64,000 nucleotides of DNA from Paenibacillus rigui (lineage in GTDB: Bacteria; Bacillota; Bacilli; Paenibacillales; NBRC-103111), in NCBI RefSeq assembly GCF_002234615.1, contig NZ_NMQW01000002.1:600860-664859 (forward strand), written 5' to 3'. The notes under the pieces were generated by a model. That model was given only the letters and a program-made list of their open reading frames with translations, was not told the DNA's origin and searched no databases. Position numbers and translations under genes: made by a program. This document shows positions 35,518 to 46,803 of the stretch, piece by piece. Position 1 is the first letter of the stretch. Each line of letters begins with the position of its first letter.

Positions 35518-36591
35518 CTATTCTACACGCACCGCTTGCACTTGCGCCTGAATGCACAGCTCCGCCGCTTTGAAGGCATGCTCCTGGGTCATCGCATTTT
35601 CCGTACGGTTGATGCAGTCCAAAATCAGCTGACCGAAGAACGGGAAGCCGACTTGGCCGCGAAGGGAGAAATGCTTCTCGCCCTCTTGGTTCACCAGGTA
35701 CAAATGATCGCCCTTAGGATCGCGTGCAATATCGATATATTTACGAATTTCAATATACCCTTCCGTACCGAGAATGGTCATCCGGCCATCTCCCCAAGTG
35801 CCCAAACCGTCCGGTGTCAACCAGTCTACGCGGAAGTAGTTGGTCGCCCCGTTATCGGCCACAAGCGTAGCGTCACCGAAATCCTCCAGCTCCGGATAGT
35901 CCTTGTTCTTATAGTTCGCGACTTTACTATGGACTACCTTCGCGTCTTTGGCACCAGTAAAGAACAGGAACTGTTCGATTTGATGGCTGCCGATATCGCA
36001 CAGAATGCCGCCGTAATTTTCGAATTTGAAGAACCAGTCGGGGCGAGACGGCGCATTCAAACGGTGAGGGCCAAAGCCGATGACCTGTACTACGCGGCCG
36101 ATGGCTCCTTGTTCTATAAGCTGGCCGGCAAACACGGCACTTTCCACGTGCAAACGCTCGCTGTAATACACCATGTACTTCTTACCGGTTTCCTTCACTT
36201 TCGCTTTCGCTTGCTCTAGCTGCTCAAGCGATGTGAAGGGCGTTTTGTCCGTAAAATAGTCTTTGCCATGGTCCATAGCGCGCAGCCCCAACGCACAGCG
36301 TTCTGACGGAACGGCCGCTCCGGCAATCAAACGAATGGACGGATCGTTCAAAATCTCCTCTTCCGAAGCTGCAGCTTTGGCTTGCGGGAATTTTTTGACG
36401 AATGCTTCCACCTTCGCCGGATCCGGGTCGTATACCGCTACAAGGTCGGCTCCCGCCTCGATTAGACCGTTGCACATCCCATAAATGTGTCCATGGTCCA
36501 AAGCTATGGCCGCGAATGCAAATTCGCCTTTGGCAACGACCGGATTCGGTTTGCCTTGTGGAGCGTAGTTCATACCGTCTTTGGTTTGCAT
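35518..36591 (-). CDS. Gfo/Idh/MocA-family oxidoreductase
   Basis: The 357-aa protein has an N-terminal NAD-binding Rossmann domain (DHGHIYGMCNGLIEAGADLVAVYD) and the catalytic Lys in DKTPFTSLEQ, with GGILCDIGSHQIEQFLFF in the C-terminal substrate domain. Such enzymes oxidise or reduce sugars and inositols; the substrate cannot be told. It stands alone behind an 18-bp palindrome. Confidence 0.9.
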   Translation of the reverse strand: MQTKDGMNYAPQGKPNPVVAKGEFAFAAIALDHGHIYGMCNGLIEAGADLVAVYDPDPAKVEAFVKKFPQAKAAASEEEILNDPSIRLIAGAAVPSERCALGLRAMDHGKDYFTDKTPFTSLEQLEQAKAKVKETGKKYMVYYSERLHVESAVFAGQLIEQGAIGRVVQVIGFGPHRLNAPSRPDWFFKFENYGGILCDIGSHQIEQFLFFTGAKDAKVVHSKVANYKNKDYPELEDFGDATLVADNGATNYFRVDWLTPDGLGTWGDGRMTILGTEGYIEIRKYIDIARDPKGDHLYLVNQEGEKHFSLRGQVGFPFFGQLILDCINRTENAMTQEHAFKAAELCIQAQVQAVRVE

Positions 36592-36645
36592 AATGGATGA
36601 TGCCTCCTGGGTAATGGAATGGGTATTGTCTGCAAAATGATATTA

Positions 36646-36663
36646 ATTGTTCACGTGAACAAT
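36646..36663. promoter_or_regulatory. Perfect 18-bp palindromic operator
   Basis: ATTGTTCACGTGAACAAT lies 55 bases upstream of the Gfo/Idh start, in the position of an operator. Perfect symmetry over 18 bases suggests a LacI- or GntR-type regulator encoded elsewhere. Confidence 0.6.
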
Positions 36664-36665
36664 CC

Positions 36666-38687
<2,022 letters not shown>

Positions 38688-38753
38688 CTATATTTTTCCT
38701 TTTTACCACGTCGCTCATCATCGCAAGGCTTCGATAAAGGTTTTCTCATACGC

Positions 38754-39031
38754 AAAAAAAGCCCTGTCCAGCTTGGGACGAGAGCTTGTGCTCACGCGGT
38801 ACCACCCAACTTCCCCCTTCTTCCTGTGCAGGAAGTCAAGGCTCAGTAGTCGATTGCGACTTTCCATTAACGCTGGAATCGCGACAACGGCTCACCTGGC
38901 TGCATGCTTGCCGTCATATCCTCCCGGACCATATTCCTCTACCCTCCGTCAACCGGTTCTCAGCATCCCGGCTCTCTGTATGACTTGACGTAAAGTACTC
39001 ATCCGTTCATAGGGAAATGATTTATCCAATT
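38754..39031 (-). ncRNA. T-box leader of metG (methionine)
   Basis: The leader contains the conserved T-box GGGUGGUACCGCG (38797-38809), a Stem I start near AGAGAGCCGGGAUGCUGAGAA, and a putative specifier AUG (38930-38932) in the context GGAAUAUGGUCC. A terminator helix (AGCUCUC-GUCC/GGAC-AGGGCU) with a U7 tract follows at 38754-38784. Uncharged tRNA-Met should stabilise the antiterminator and switch metG on. Confidence 0.92.
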
Positions 39032-39037
39032 AACGCA

Positions 39038-39067
39038 AATATAGCGAAAAGAAGGCACGTCTGTCAA
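39038..39067 (-). promoter_or_regulatory. Promoter of the metG T-box transcript
   Basis: TTGACA (39062-39067), 18 bases, TATATT (39038-39043) on the minus strand, about 80 bases before Stem I. Confidence 0.8.
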
Positions 39068-39131
39068 GTGACAGCCGCGGATTCGACAAAACGTTACAGC
39101 GGCCGCTGTTCCGTACGCACATGCCTGCCGC

Positions 39132-39383
39132 TCATACCGCGGGCTTCTCATGCTTCGATGTCCCCTCAACCGGTGGGACATGATCGATACCGCCGGGATG
39201 AAACGGATGGCATTTGCAAATCCGTTTGACTGCAAGCCAGGATCCCTTACCCGGGCCATGCAGCTCTACAGCCTCCAATGCATAGGCCGAGCATGTCGGA
39301 TAAAACCGGCAGGTAGGGGGCTTCAACGGCGAGATAAACTTACGATAAAATAATATGAAGGCTTGCAGCACTTTCTTCATCAT
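39132..39383 (-). CDS. yidD: Membrane protein insertion efficiency factor YidD
   Basis: An 83-aa protein with the YidD pattern [38 protein letters not shown] and [17 protein letters not shown]. It helps YidC insert membrane proteins at the inner membrane. Three consecutive ATG codons follow CGGAGG; the second has the best spacing. Confidence 0.95.
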   Translation of the reverse strand: MMKKVLQAFILFYRKFISPLKPPTCRFYPTCSAYALEAVELHGPGKGSWLAVKRICKCHPFHPGGIDHVPPVEGTSKHEKPAV

Positions 39384-39488
39384 CATTCGCCTCCGGACAG
39401 ATTCGGGATCGATTCCGATACTTTGTTATATGTATCATGAAGGAAGGTCCCGCCCGAAGTCAAGCTGTTCCATCTGCCATGCAGCTGG

Positions 39489-40307
39489 CTACACCTGCTC
39501 CTTCCCGGAGCTTTCGAGTCCTTCGTTGACAAGACACATCAGACGTTCCTTCCTGTCGGGAGGACAAGCGATAATATAAGGCTCCGAATGCATGCCGGTA
39601 AAAGGTGTGCCGTCAAACTGCAGCACGAGACCACCGGCTTCCTGAACGAGGAGAAGCCCGGAGTACAGATCGTCACCCTCGGAATTGTACAATACAATGC
39701 CGTCCAGATTGCCCCGCGCAAGCAGCGCCCACTGCATCGTCGGTGCCCACAGGCGAAGCATTCTTTTGGAGGCTGCTTCAATATGCCTTCTTAACCGGAC
39801 CGCAGGCGGGTCATTCTGCACCTGATGCCCTTGAATCCAACCGAGCGTCAGCTTACTTGAAGCCGGCTTGGGCCGCATGTGCAAAGGCTCTCCGTTACAG
39901 GTAGCGCCGCCCCCTTTGCGGGCCACATACATATCATCCTGGATCGTATCGTAAATGACGCCCAGTACAGGCTCCTGACGGTAGATCAAAGTAATCGATA
40001 CACCGAATACGGGCAGTCCGATGGCAAAATTGTTCGTTCCGTCCAGCGGGTCGACGAGCCACAGCCAGTCTCCCTCCACACCTGACCAGCCGGACTCCTC
40101 GCTGCGGATCTGATGATCCGGAAAGGTACTGCGGATGCGGCTAAGAATCGCCTCCTCTGCAGCCAGGTCCGCCTCCGTTAACAAATCGCCGGAAGCGTCC
40201 TTTTCCTGCACGGCGAAGCCGTGGCGAAACAATTTCCGGGCAGCATCACCTGCAGCGCGGGCAGCATCAACGGCAATCTTCTCAGCCATTTCCAATGTCT
40301 CCATCAT
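39489..40307 (-). CDS. Inositol monophosphatase family protein
   Basis: The 272-aa enzyme has the Li+-sensitive phosphatase motifs: WLWLVDPLDGTNNFAIGLP (Mg2+ ligands) and a C-terminal SEGDDLYSGLLLVQEAGG replacing the usual WD-xAAG. It may act on inositol phosphate, 3'-phosphoadenosine phosphate or sugar phosphates. It lies 42 bases downstream of the murA-like gene on the same strand. Confidence 0.9.
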   Translation of the reverse strand: MMETLEMAEKIAVDAARAAGDAARKLFRHGFAVQEKDASGDLLTEADLAAEEAILSRIRSTFPDHQIRSEESGWSGVEGDWLWLVDPLDGTNNFAIGLPVFGVSITLIYRQEPVLGVIYDTIQDDMYVARKGGGATCNGEPLHMRPKPASSKLTLGWIQGHQVQNDPPAVRLRRHIEAASKRMLRLWAPTMQWALLARGNLDGIVLYNSEGDDLYSGLLLVQEAGGLVLQFDGTPFTGMHSEPYIIACPPDRKERLMCLVNEGLESSGKEQV

Positions 40308-40349
40308 CAGCTGGCCACGCCTCCCCTGCGTCTATTCCTGTGCCATTTA

Positions 40350-41648
40350 TCATTGGCTTCGTATTTCGTTCAGCTCTTGCCGTTGATCGTCCGTCATGGA
40401 TTGACGTGATACACGTGCCCCCAAGGAGTGGAACATATCGATTGCATCCTCGTATCCCCGCTCAATGTGCTCAATCCCGGTAATTCGGGTGATACCATCC
40501 GCCGCCATCCCCGCAAGGATGAGACACGTTCCTGCACGGACGTCCGTCGCATGAACCCAATTGCCTTGCAGCGGAACGCCGCCTTTAATATAGGCGCTCT
40601 CTTTGCGGATTTCCACATCCGCGCCCAACCGCTTCAGCTGATGCACATGGGCGAACCGCTTCGGATACACGCGCTCGGTAATGATGCTTTTGCCCCCCGC
40701 TTGAGTCAGCAGCGCGGTCAATGGCTGCTGCAAATCCGTCGCAAAGCCGGGATACATCCCCGTCCGAACCCGGGTCGCCCGCAGCCTTCCCGTCGAATAG
40801 GCGGTGATGCTCTGATCCTGCACATCAAGCTCGATTCCTATCTCCTGCAGCTTCGCGAGACAGGAGCCCAAATGCTCGGGAATGATCTGATTGACCGTTA
40901 CGCTGCCGCCGCGGATTCCTGCCGCCATCAGAAAAGCACCCGCAATCAACCGGTCCGGAATTACGCTATAGGTCCCCCCGCTTAAATACGGCACGCCTTC
41001 AATGCGGATTTTATCTGTTCCTGCGCCTACAATCCGCGCTCCCAGCTGGTTCAAGAAATTCGCCGTATCGACTACTTCCGGATCCATCGCCGCATTAAAC
41101 AGCCTCGTTCTCCCGTTCGCACGGGCCGCAGCCAGCATCGCGTTAATCGTAGCTCCCGAGGTGATCATATCGAAATAAATATCCGCCCCGCGCAGCTGGC
41201 TTGCTTCCACCACATAATGATCGTTATAAAAAGTGACGTCCGCGCCAAGCGCACGAAATGCCTTGATATGCTGATCGATCGGACGGGAAACGAAATCATC
41301 CCCTCCCGGAAACCCTACCGTCACCTTGCCGAACTTGGCGAGCAGCGCTCCGATAAAATAATACGAAGCACGGTAGGCCGAGGCTTTGCCCGGATCAATC
41401 GTTGCGCTATGAATAAACCGGGGATCCATCCGCATTTGTCCATTAGGCCGGCGTTCGATCACAAGACCAATGTCCTTACCAATTTGCTGAATGACGCGAA
41501 AATCATATATATTGGGAATCCCCTCCAGCGTAACCTCGGCATCCGCCAGGCAGGAAGCGGCCAACAGAGCTAACGAGCTGTTCTTGGAGCCTTGAATAGG
41601 TACCGAGCCGTGCAGGGGGCCCGCAGCTTGCACTTGTATGTAATCCAC
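40350..41648 (-). CDS. MurA-family enolpyruvyl transferase with Cys-to-Asp active site
   Basis: The 432-aa protein follows the MurA (UDP-GlcNAc enolpyruvyl transferase) pattern: KN pair in IQGSKNSSLALLA (residues 22-23), the loop FPGGDDFVSRPIDQH and the catalytic Asp in YPGFATDLQ. The loop residue equal to catalytic Cys115 is Asp 117 here. Asp at this place is known in mycobacterial and chlamydial MurA and gives natural fosfomycin resistance. The usual Glu-Asn-Arg-Phe is replaced by PKRF, so this may be a divergent paralogue. The GTG at 41648 follows GTAGGAAC. It lies 35 bases after the FHA regulator. Confidence 0.85.
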   Translation of the reverse strand: MDYIQVQAAGPLHGSVPIQGSKNSSLALLAASCLADAEVTLEGIPNIYDFRVIQQIGKDIGLVIERRPNGQMRMDPRFIHSATIDPGKASAYRASYYFIGALLAKFGKVTVGFPGGDDFVSRPIDQHIKAFRALGADVTFYNDHYVVEASQLRGADIYFDMITSGATINAMLAAARANGRTRLFNAAMDPEVVDTANFLNQLGARIVGAGTDKIRIEGVPYLSGGTYSVIPDRLIAGAFLMAAGIRGGSVTVNQIIPEHLGSCLAKLQEIGIELDVQDQSITAYSTGRLRATRVRTGMYPGFATDLQQPLTALLTQAGGKSIITERVYPKRFAHVHQLKRLGADVEIRKESAYIKGGVPLQGNWVHATDVRAGTCLILAGMAADGITRITGIEHIERGYEDAIDMFHSLGARVSRQSMTDDQRQELNEIRSQ

Positions 41649-41683
41649 TAAAGTTCCTACTTTCTCCTGGTTTGATTGTCGTG

Positions 41684-42376
41684 TCAATCCTTCTCCAATA
41701 CATAACCGCTGCCGCGCACGGCGCTGATCATGAACGTGTCCTTGCCGTATTTCTTCCGTATCCGATAAACCAGCGCATTCAGCTCGTCCATGCTGACATC
41801 AGGCAGCCCTTCGGCATCCTGAGAGCGTTCGGGCCAAACCGTCTTTTTAATTTCATCAAAAGGAACCAGCTGATTCGTATGGTCCGTAAGCAATTTGATG
41901 AATCCGTATTCCTTCTCCGACATCACAATACGCTGCCCGTTCACCGTGCACTCCCGCTTCTCCCAATTGATGGAGTAGGCTTCCAGCTCTTCGAGCATAT
42001 GAAATTGCTGCGTCAGGCTGATCGGTTCAAACTCCAGTGTTTGGTCGGCGAACAAATACGAGAAATGCAAGACGACCATCCCCCGGGCCAGCTTTATAAT
42101 ATCAAAGGACTGCAGCTTGTGCGGTGTATGGGGCTCGACCCGTTGGCCATTAAGCTCCGTTCCGTGCCTGCTCCCCATATCGTACAATACGGCCTGTTCC
42201 TTCTCTTTACGAATCATCACATGCCTGCGGGAAATAAAAGCGTTCGAAAATGAAAGATCCGGTACCTCATCGTTCGATATGCGACCTACAATCCATTCTT
42301 CTTCATCTAATTGAATGTACGTTCCGGGCCGATGAGGTTCACCTCGGATAACATAAAGACATGCATAAGCTTCCAG
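41684..42376 (-). CDS. FHA domain-winged helix DNA-binding protein, CTG start proposed
   Basis: The frame is open from about 42394 but contains no ATG before GTG at 42220, inside the domain. The upstream part encodes a good FHA half: LYVIRGEPHRPGTYIQLDEE, then VGRISND and FISRRHV, continuous with DMGSRHGTELNGQRV. All FHA phospho-Thr landmarks (GR, SxxH, NG) are present. An OmpR/PhoB-type winged helix follows (about 130-230). A CTG at 42376 sits 5 bases after GGAGGAGG, giving 230 aa. An FHA-regulated transcription factor is inferred; the target and kinase are unknown. Confidence 0.75.
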   Translation of the reverse strand: MEAYACLYVIRGEPHRPGTYIQLDEEEWIVGRISNDEVPDLSFSNAFISRRHVMIRKEKEQAVLYDMGSRHGTELNGQRVEPHTPHKLQSFDIIKLARGMVVLHFSYLFADQTLEFEPISLTQQFHMLEELEAYSINWEKRECTVNGQRIVMSEKEYGFIKLLTDHTNQLVPFDEIKKTVWPERSQDAEGLPDVSMDELNALVYRIRKKYGKDTFMISAVRGSGYVLEKD

Positions 42377-42613
42377 AAGGACCTCCTCCGATTCCCATTA
42401 TTTTGAATTCACCTGCTGCGAGGATAAACGGCTTCTCCGCTCCTCCGGGAACGGCTCACCCTTGTCCAGGCCAACTGACCATCCTATTTGGACGCCTCTA
42501 CCATCTTACCTTATTATTGTGCTCCAGGAGAATGCCTCTACACTAATAAGTCGGTGACAGCTGACTGACGCGAAGCTCACAGCCGATCTATGCTTCATCA
42601 TGGAAACGTTCCC

Positions 42614-42643
42614 ATCCTATGATTGTAGCAAAGTGGGCGTCAA
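42614..42643 (-). promoter_or_regulatory. Candidate promoter of the FHA-murA-like operon
   Basis: TTGACG (42638-42643), 18 bases, TAGGAT (42614-42619) on the minus strand. A near-perfect palindrome, TGGAAACGTTCCCA (42601-42614), covers the start site. The rest of the 436-base gap 42377-42812 holds the leader and a terminator for the next operon. Confidence 0.45.
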
Positions 42644-42756
42644 CCCGCAATTTTCTTAGATGGCATCGATATCTAAGTTGTGACACGTCAGTAACCCGCT
42701 TCGGAAGGAGGCCGCTGAACAAGCTGCGGCTGCATGGACGGATCTCTTTTCTGAAG

Positions 42757-42788
42757 CAAAAAAGGCCCGGCTCCTTCTCCGGAGCCGA
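42757..42788 (-). terminator. Terminator of the aldo/keto reductase-TetM-like operon
   Basis: CGGCTCC/GGAGCCG with a 6-base loop, then GGCC and T6 on the minus strand. Confidence 0.85.
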
Positions 42789-42812
42789 GCGATTTTTCAC
42801 GGGTAAGATAAA

Positions 42813-43694
42813 CTAAGCGATGGAGGTTGGCGCTCCGAACGGCGAGCTGTAACCGCTAATGCCTTGCAATATCCGCTGCGCCTCCTCGTCCGTCATGGAG
42901 CCGTAGCGTTCTACCGCGTCTACGATCTTGGGAAACAAATGGACATCGCCTGCACTGGCAAAGCCGGAAATGCCCTGGAAGGACAAAACAAAATGCACAC
43001 AGGCGTCAATCACCTGCTGCTCGGCGAACGGCTCATACCAGGTCGCATAGTCCCTCTGCTGCCCCTCTGCCCAAGGTCCTTTGGCGATCGCCTTGATGAC
43101 GCGAACAGCCGTCTGCTCCTTACTTGCCTGCTCCAGCAGCTGATCAAAAGCCGTTTTGTACTCCGGCAGCGAGTATAAATAATAATTTAACGGGAGCAGT
43201 ACTGTGTCGAACGAGTACCGCCGGAGTGCCTCCAGGTGGGTCATCGGAGCCAAATGTCCGTGCCCGGTGATCCCGATGGCTTTGACCACCCCCTCATCCT
43301 TCGCTTCAAGCAGTGCTTCAAGTGCGCCTCCGCTTTCCGTGCACTTATCCAGCTCTTCGATGGTTCCGACCGCATGCAGCTGGATCAAATCGACGCTGTC
43401 CACCTGCAGCCGTTCAAGGGAACGATAGATTTGCTCTTTGGCCTTGGACTTTGACCGCTCACCCGTTTTTGTCGCCAAAAAAATTTCGTCCCGGATTTTG
43501 GGCATCCAAGGCCCCATCCGCAGCTCCGCATCACCGTAGCTTGCCGCCGTATCAAAATGATTCACCCCATGGGCTCTTGCAAAAGCAATCGAATCATCCG
43601 CTTCCTGCTGCGTCACATTTCCGAGACTGGCCGCACCAAACATCACGACCGAGCTTTGATGGCCCAAACGGCCTGTTTCGCGTTGTAGCATCAT
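42813..43694 (-). CDS. Aldo/keto reductase
   Basis: A 293-aa (alpha/beta)8 NADPH oxidoreductase. The catalytic Asp-Tyr are in [11 protein letters not shown], the Lys in LATKTGE and the His in LIQLHAVG. The substrate is unknown. It starts 15 bases after the TetM-like gene on the same strand and is followed by a terminator. Confidence 0.9.
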   Translation of the reverse strand: MMLQRETGRLGHQSSVVMFGAASLGNVTQQEADDSIAFARAHGVNHFDTAASYGDAELRMGPWMPKIRDEIFLATKTGERSKSKAKEQIYRSLERLQVDSVDLIQLHAVGTIEELDKCTESGGALEALLEAKDEGVVKAIGITGHGHLAPMTHLEALRRYSFDTVLLPLNYYLYSLPEYKTAFDQLLEQASKEQTAVRVIKAIAKGPWAEGQQRDYATWYEPFAEQQVIDACVHFVLSFQGISGFASAGDVHLFPKIVDAVERYGSMTDEEAQRILQGISGYSSPFGAPTSIA

Positions 43695-43709
43695 TAGTTC
43701 CTCCTTTGA

Positions 43710-45746
43710 TTAGGGTCTCGCAGACCCGAGCGCGTTGCGCATACTTAAAATATATTTGGATGTATCCAACGGATGAACGCCTCTTCGCGTTCTAACGGCC
43801 TCCATCCCTTCGGGGCATTCCCGGTAGCCGTCGAAGCGTGTGGTGAACGTGCCCCGTCCACCGGTCAGCGTGCTCAGCTTCACAGCAAAGTCCAGAGAGC
43901 TTGCGACCGGTACAGTACCTTCCACCATGAGGCGATCCCCCGTCATGACCGGATAGTCAAAGATCGCCCGCATCAGCGTCAGCTCATGCAATATTTTCCC
44001 GCTTGACTCCTCTGGCGCGCTGATGCGGAAATGAACATAGGGCTCCAGCAGGGTCGTTCCTGTCTGTGCCAGTCCGTTCATGATGCCCATCGGCGTGGCA
44101 AGAACAAAATCCAGCGGATGGGTATGCCATACATGGTGCTCCCCTTCGATCAAGGTTACCTTCAGATCCGTTACCTCCCAGCCCAGAAGACCTTGCTGAA
44201 GCGACTCCGGTACCCGCCTGGCCACTTCATTCTGGTAGCTAGGCAGCAAATTCTCGGGCTTGACGATGGAGGAGTAGCTCAGCCCGCTCCCCCGCACTCC
44301 CGGTTCAATACGGAACTTCAGTATGGCCCAACACGGCTTGGGCATTGTGTAGGCGACGAAGCCGATCCCCTGCCGGCTTGGTGTCTCTTTGTAAATGACA
44401 CTTGGCTGTCCGAACACGGCATGCAGCCCGAACCGGCTGTACAGCACATGCGTCAGCACCTCCAGCTGAATAGGACCCATGATCTTCACATGAAGCTCCC
44501 GTTCCGTCTGATGCCATTGCAAATCCAGCAAGGGATCCTCGTCGGCAAGCTCCTGGAGGGCAGCGACAAGCTGCGGATAATCCGCATCCTGAAGCGGCTT
44601 CACCTGAACCGTCAGCAGCGGTACAGTCAGCCGGTGCTCCGGCGGGATGAGCCCCGGATTGCCCAGGACATCTCCGATCCTGACACGGCTCAGCCCGCAA
44701 ACGGCGGCGATATCTCCTGCCTCGAGCATACCGACATCCTCGTGGTGTCCTGCATGGACTTTTCGAATTTGCGTAACCTTCTCATCCAGCCCTAGCGTGG
44801 CATTGTGGATGACATCACGGTTCTGTATACGTCCTCCATAGAGCCGGACCAAGGCCAGCCTGCCCATCACTTTATCCCGTTCGAGCCGGAAAACAACGCC
44901 GGACAGCGCATCCCCGACGCTCCCCGATGGCGGAGGGAGCAGCTCCGTCATCGCATCCATCAGCTCCGTGACGCCTATCCCTCTATTCGCTGCCGCGTAC
45001 AGCACAGGCGTGACGAGAGCCTGGCCGGTAAGCTGCCTTAGCTGGGCCAGCCATCGGGACTCCGGTACGGCAATTCCGTTAATGTAGTCCTCCAGCAGCG
45101 ATTCCTCCTGCTCCGCAAGACATCCGATCAGTCCATCATAGCCCGGATGACCCGGAGCGAATTGACTCGACTTGCCGTTCGAGCAGTCCGTGGGCACCGG
45201 TCTCCAGAACGGCTCCACGCCGGCAAATGCTTCCCCCTGGCCATCATACCATTGAACCGGAATGGCAGACGGTGTCAACACCGATCTGATTTCTTGAAGA
45301 ACCCGTTCTGCATCCGCTCCGACTCTGTCCATCTTGTTGATCAGCATCAAGGTTGGAATTCCCAAGGTATGGAGCGCATTCCATAACGTCTCTGTATGGG
45401 CTTGGACGCCCTCAACTGCAGAGATGACCAGGATCGCCCCGTCCAGCACGCGCAGGGAACGTTCCACCTCCGATGAGAAATCGACGTGGCCTGGCGTATC
45501 AATCAGATTGATCGTGCAGCCTTTCCATTGAAAAACGGTAGTCGCCGCACGGACGGAGATGCCCCTTTCCTTTTCGATATCCATCCAATCCGTCTGGGCA
45601 GTACCTGCATCCACCCGTCCCAGACTTCGAATGCGGCCGCTTTCGAACAGCATATGCTCCGTCGTGGTCGTTTTCCCCGCATCCACATGAGCCACAATGC
45701 CGATATTTCGGATCTGCTTAGCTTCCACTTTCTGTTCTGTACTCAT
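43710..45746 (-). CDS. TetM-like ribosomal protection-type translation GTPase
   Basis: The 678-aa protein is a full EF-G-like GTPase. G1 is AHVDAGKTTTTE, G2 lies in RGISVRAATT, G3 is DTPGHVDF and G4 is NKMD; domains II to V follow to LSMRNALG. It resembles Tet(M)/Tet(O), which remove tetracycline from the ribosome, more than housekeeping EF-G, and is slightly longer than TetM (639 aa). It may be an intrinsic resistance factor or a paralogue with another role. It is sandwiched between two aldo/keto reductase genes. Confidence 0.85.
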   Translation of the reverse strand: MSTEQKVEAKQIRNIGIVAHVDAGKTTTTEHMLFESGRIRSLGRVDAGTAQTDWMDIEKERGISVRAATTVFQWKGCTINLIDTPGHVDFSSEVERSLRVLDGAILVISAVEGVQAHTETLWNALHTLGIPTLMLINKMDRVGADAERVLQEIRSVLTPSAIPVQWYDGQGEAFAGVEPFWRPVPTDCSNGKSSQFAPGHPGYDGLIGCLAEQEESLLEDYINGIAVPESRWLAQLRQLTGQALVTPVLYAAANRGIGVTELMDAMTELLPPPSGSVGDALSGVVFRLERDKVMGRLALVRLYGGRIQNRDVIHNATLGLDEKVTQIRKVHAGHHEDVGMLEAGDIAAVCGLSRVRIGDVLGNPGLIPPEHRLTVPLLTVQVKPLQDADYPQLVAALQELADEDPLLDLQWHQTERELHVKIMGPIQLEVLTHVLYSRFGLHAVFGQPSVIYKETPSRQGIGFVAYTMPKPCWAILKFRIEPGVRGSGLSYSSIVKPENLLPSYQNEVARRVPESLQQGLLGWEVTDLKVTLIEGEHHVWHTHPLDFVLATPMGIMNGLAQTGTTLLEPYVHFRISAPEESSGKILHELTLMRAIFDYPVMTGDRLMVEGTVPVASSLDFAVKLSTLTGGRGTFTTRFDGYRECPEGMEAVRTRRGVHPLDTSKYILSMRNALGSARP

Positions 45747-45772
45747 GCTGCTGCGCAGAGCTCACCTCGTCC

Positions 45773-46747
45773 CTATCCTTCTTCCGTCCGGTCCGTCGCC
45801 GGCGGTGGCGCGATTGACAGCGCTGAAATTTCCTGGCGCCATTCAGGCGTCATCGAAATATCCGCTGCAGCCAAGGAAGGCTCCAGCTGCTCTACGCTGC
45901 GCGCGCCGATGATCGGGGCCGTGACGCCCGGGTGCGACATAACCCATGCGACCGCCAAGGAGGCCGGATGCACCTCGCGCTCCAGCGCATAATCTGTAAA
46001 GCGTTCGGCAATTTCGTAATTGCTCTCTTTGCTGTAGCGCTCCGCATACATTTTTTGCTCGACAAGCCTGCCCTGCGACGGCCTGCGGTCTTTGCCGTAT
46101 TTCCCTGTCAGAAGACCGCCGCCAAGCGGGCTGTAGGTGATGACTCCTACCTGCTCAGATTCGGCCAAAGGCAAAATTTCAACCTCTGCCTGCCGCTTCA
46201 CCAAATTATACATCGGCTGAATACACTCGAACCTCGCCCAATGATTTCGCTCCGAGATCCCGAGCGCCTTCGCGATTTGCCATGCGGCCCAATTGCTTAC
46301 GGCAGGATACAGGATTTTGCCCTGCTGCTGCAAATCGTCCAAAGCGCGCAGCGTTTCCTCCATCGGCGTGAGCGGATCGAAATGATGGACGAAATAGACG
46401 TCCAGACGATCCGTCCCGAGACGACGCAGACTGTCCTCTACCGCAAGCAGGATATGGCGGCGCGACAGCCCTTTAGCATTTCTGTCCTGACCGGTCGGAA
46501 AGCATACCTTCGAGGTTAGAACAATCTCGTCACGGCACTTCGCATCGCGGATACAGCCTCCGAGAATTTCCTCCGAGCGGCCCTGTGTGTAAACGTTTGC
46601 CGTATCGAAAAAATTGATCCCAGCTTCCCGGCAGCGGTTGAACATAGCCCGGGACTCTGTTTCGTCCGCGTTCCCACCGAACGACATCGTACCAAAGCAC
46701 AAGCTAGAAACCTGTACACCTGTCTTCCCTAACGTTCTGTACTGCAT
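45773..46747 (-). CDS. Aldo/keto reductase
   Basis: The 324-aa protein begins MQYRTLGKTGVQVSSLCFGTMSFGG and has FFDTANVYTQGRSEEILG (Asp, Tyr), a Lys in LTSKVCF and VYFVHHFDP (His). It belongs to the AKR group with NADPH preference. It ends 26 bases before the TetM-like gene and is probably the first gene of that operon. Confidence 0.92.
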   Translation of the reverse strand: MQYRTLGKTGVQVSSLCFGTMSFGGNADETESRAMFNRCREAGINFFDTANVYTQGRSEEILGGCIRDAKCRDEIVLTSKVCFPTGQDRNAKGLSRRHILLAVEDSLRRLGTDRLDVYFVHHFDPLTPMEETLRALDDLQQQGKILYPAVSNWAAWQIAKALGISERNHWARFECIQPMYNLVKRQAEVEILPLAESEQVGVITYSPLGGGLLTGKYGKDRRPSQGRLVEQKMYAERYSKESNYEIAERFTDYALEREVHPASLAVAWVMSHPGVTAPIIGARSVEQLEPSLAAADISMTPEWRQEISALSIAPPPATDRTEEG

Positions 46748-46803
46748 AGCCGCCTCCTATGGGTTCGTTTATTATTGATCATTCAATCGGTCCGTTTGCC
46801 AGC

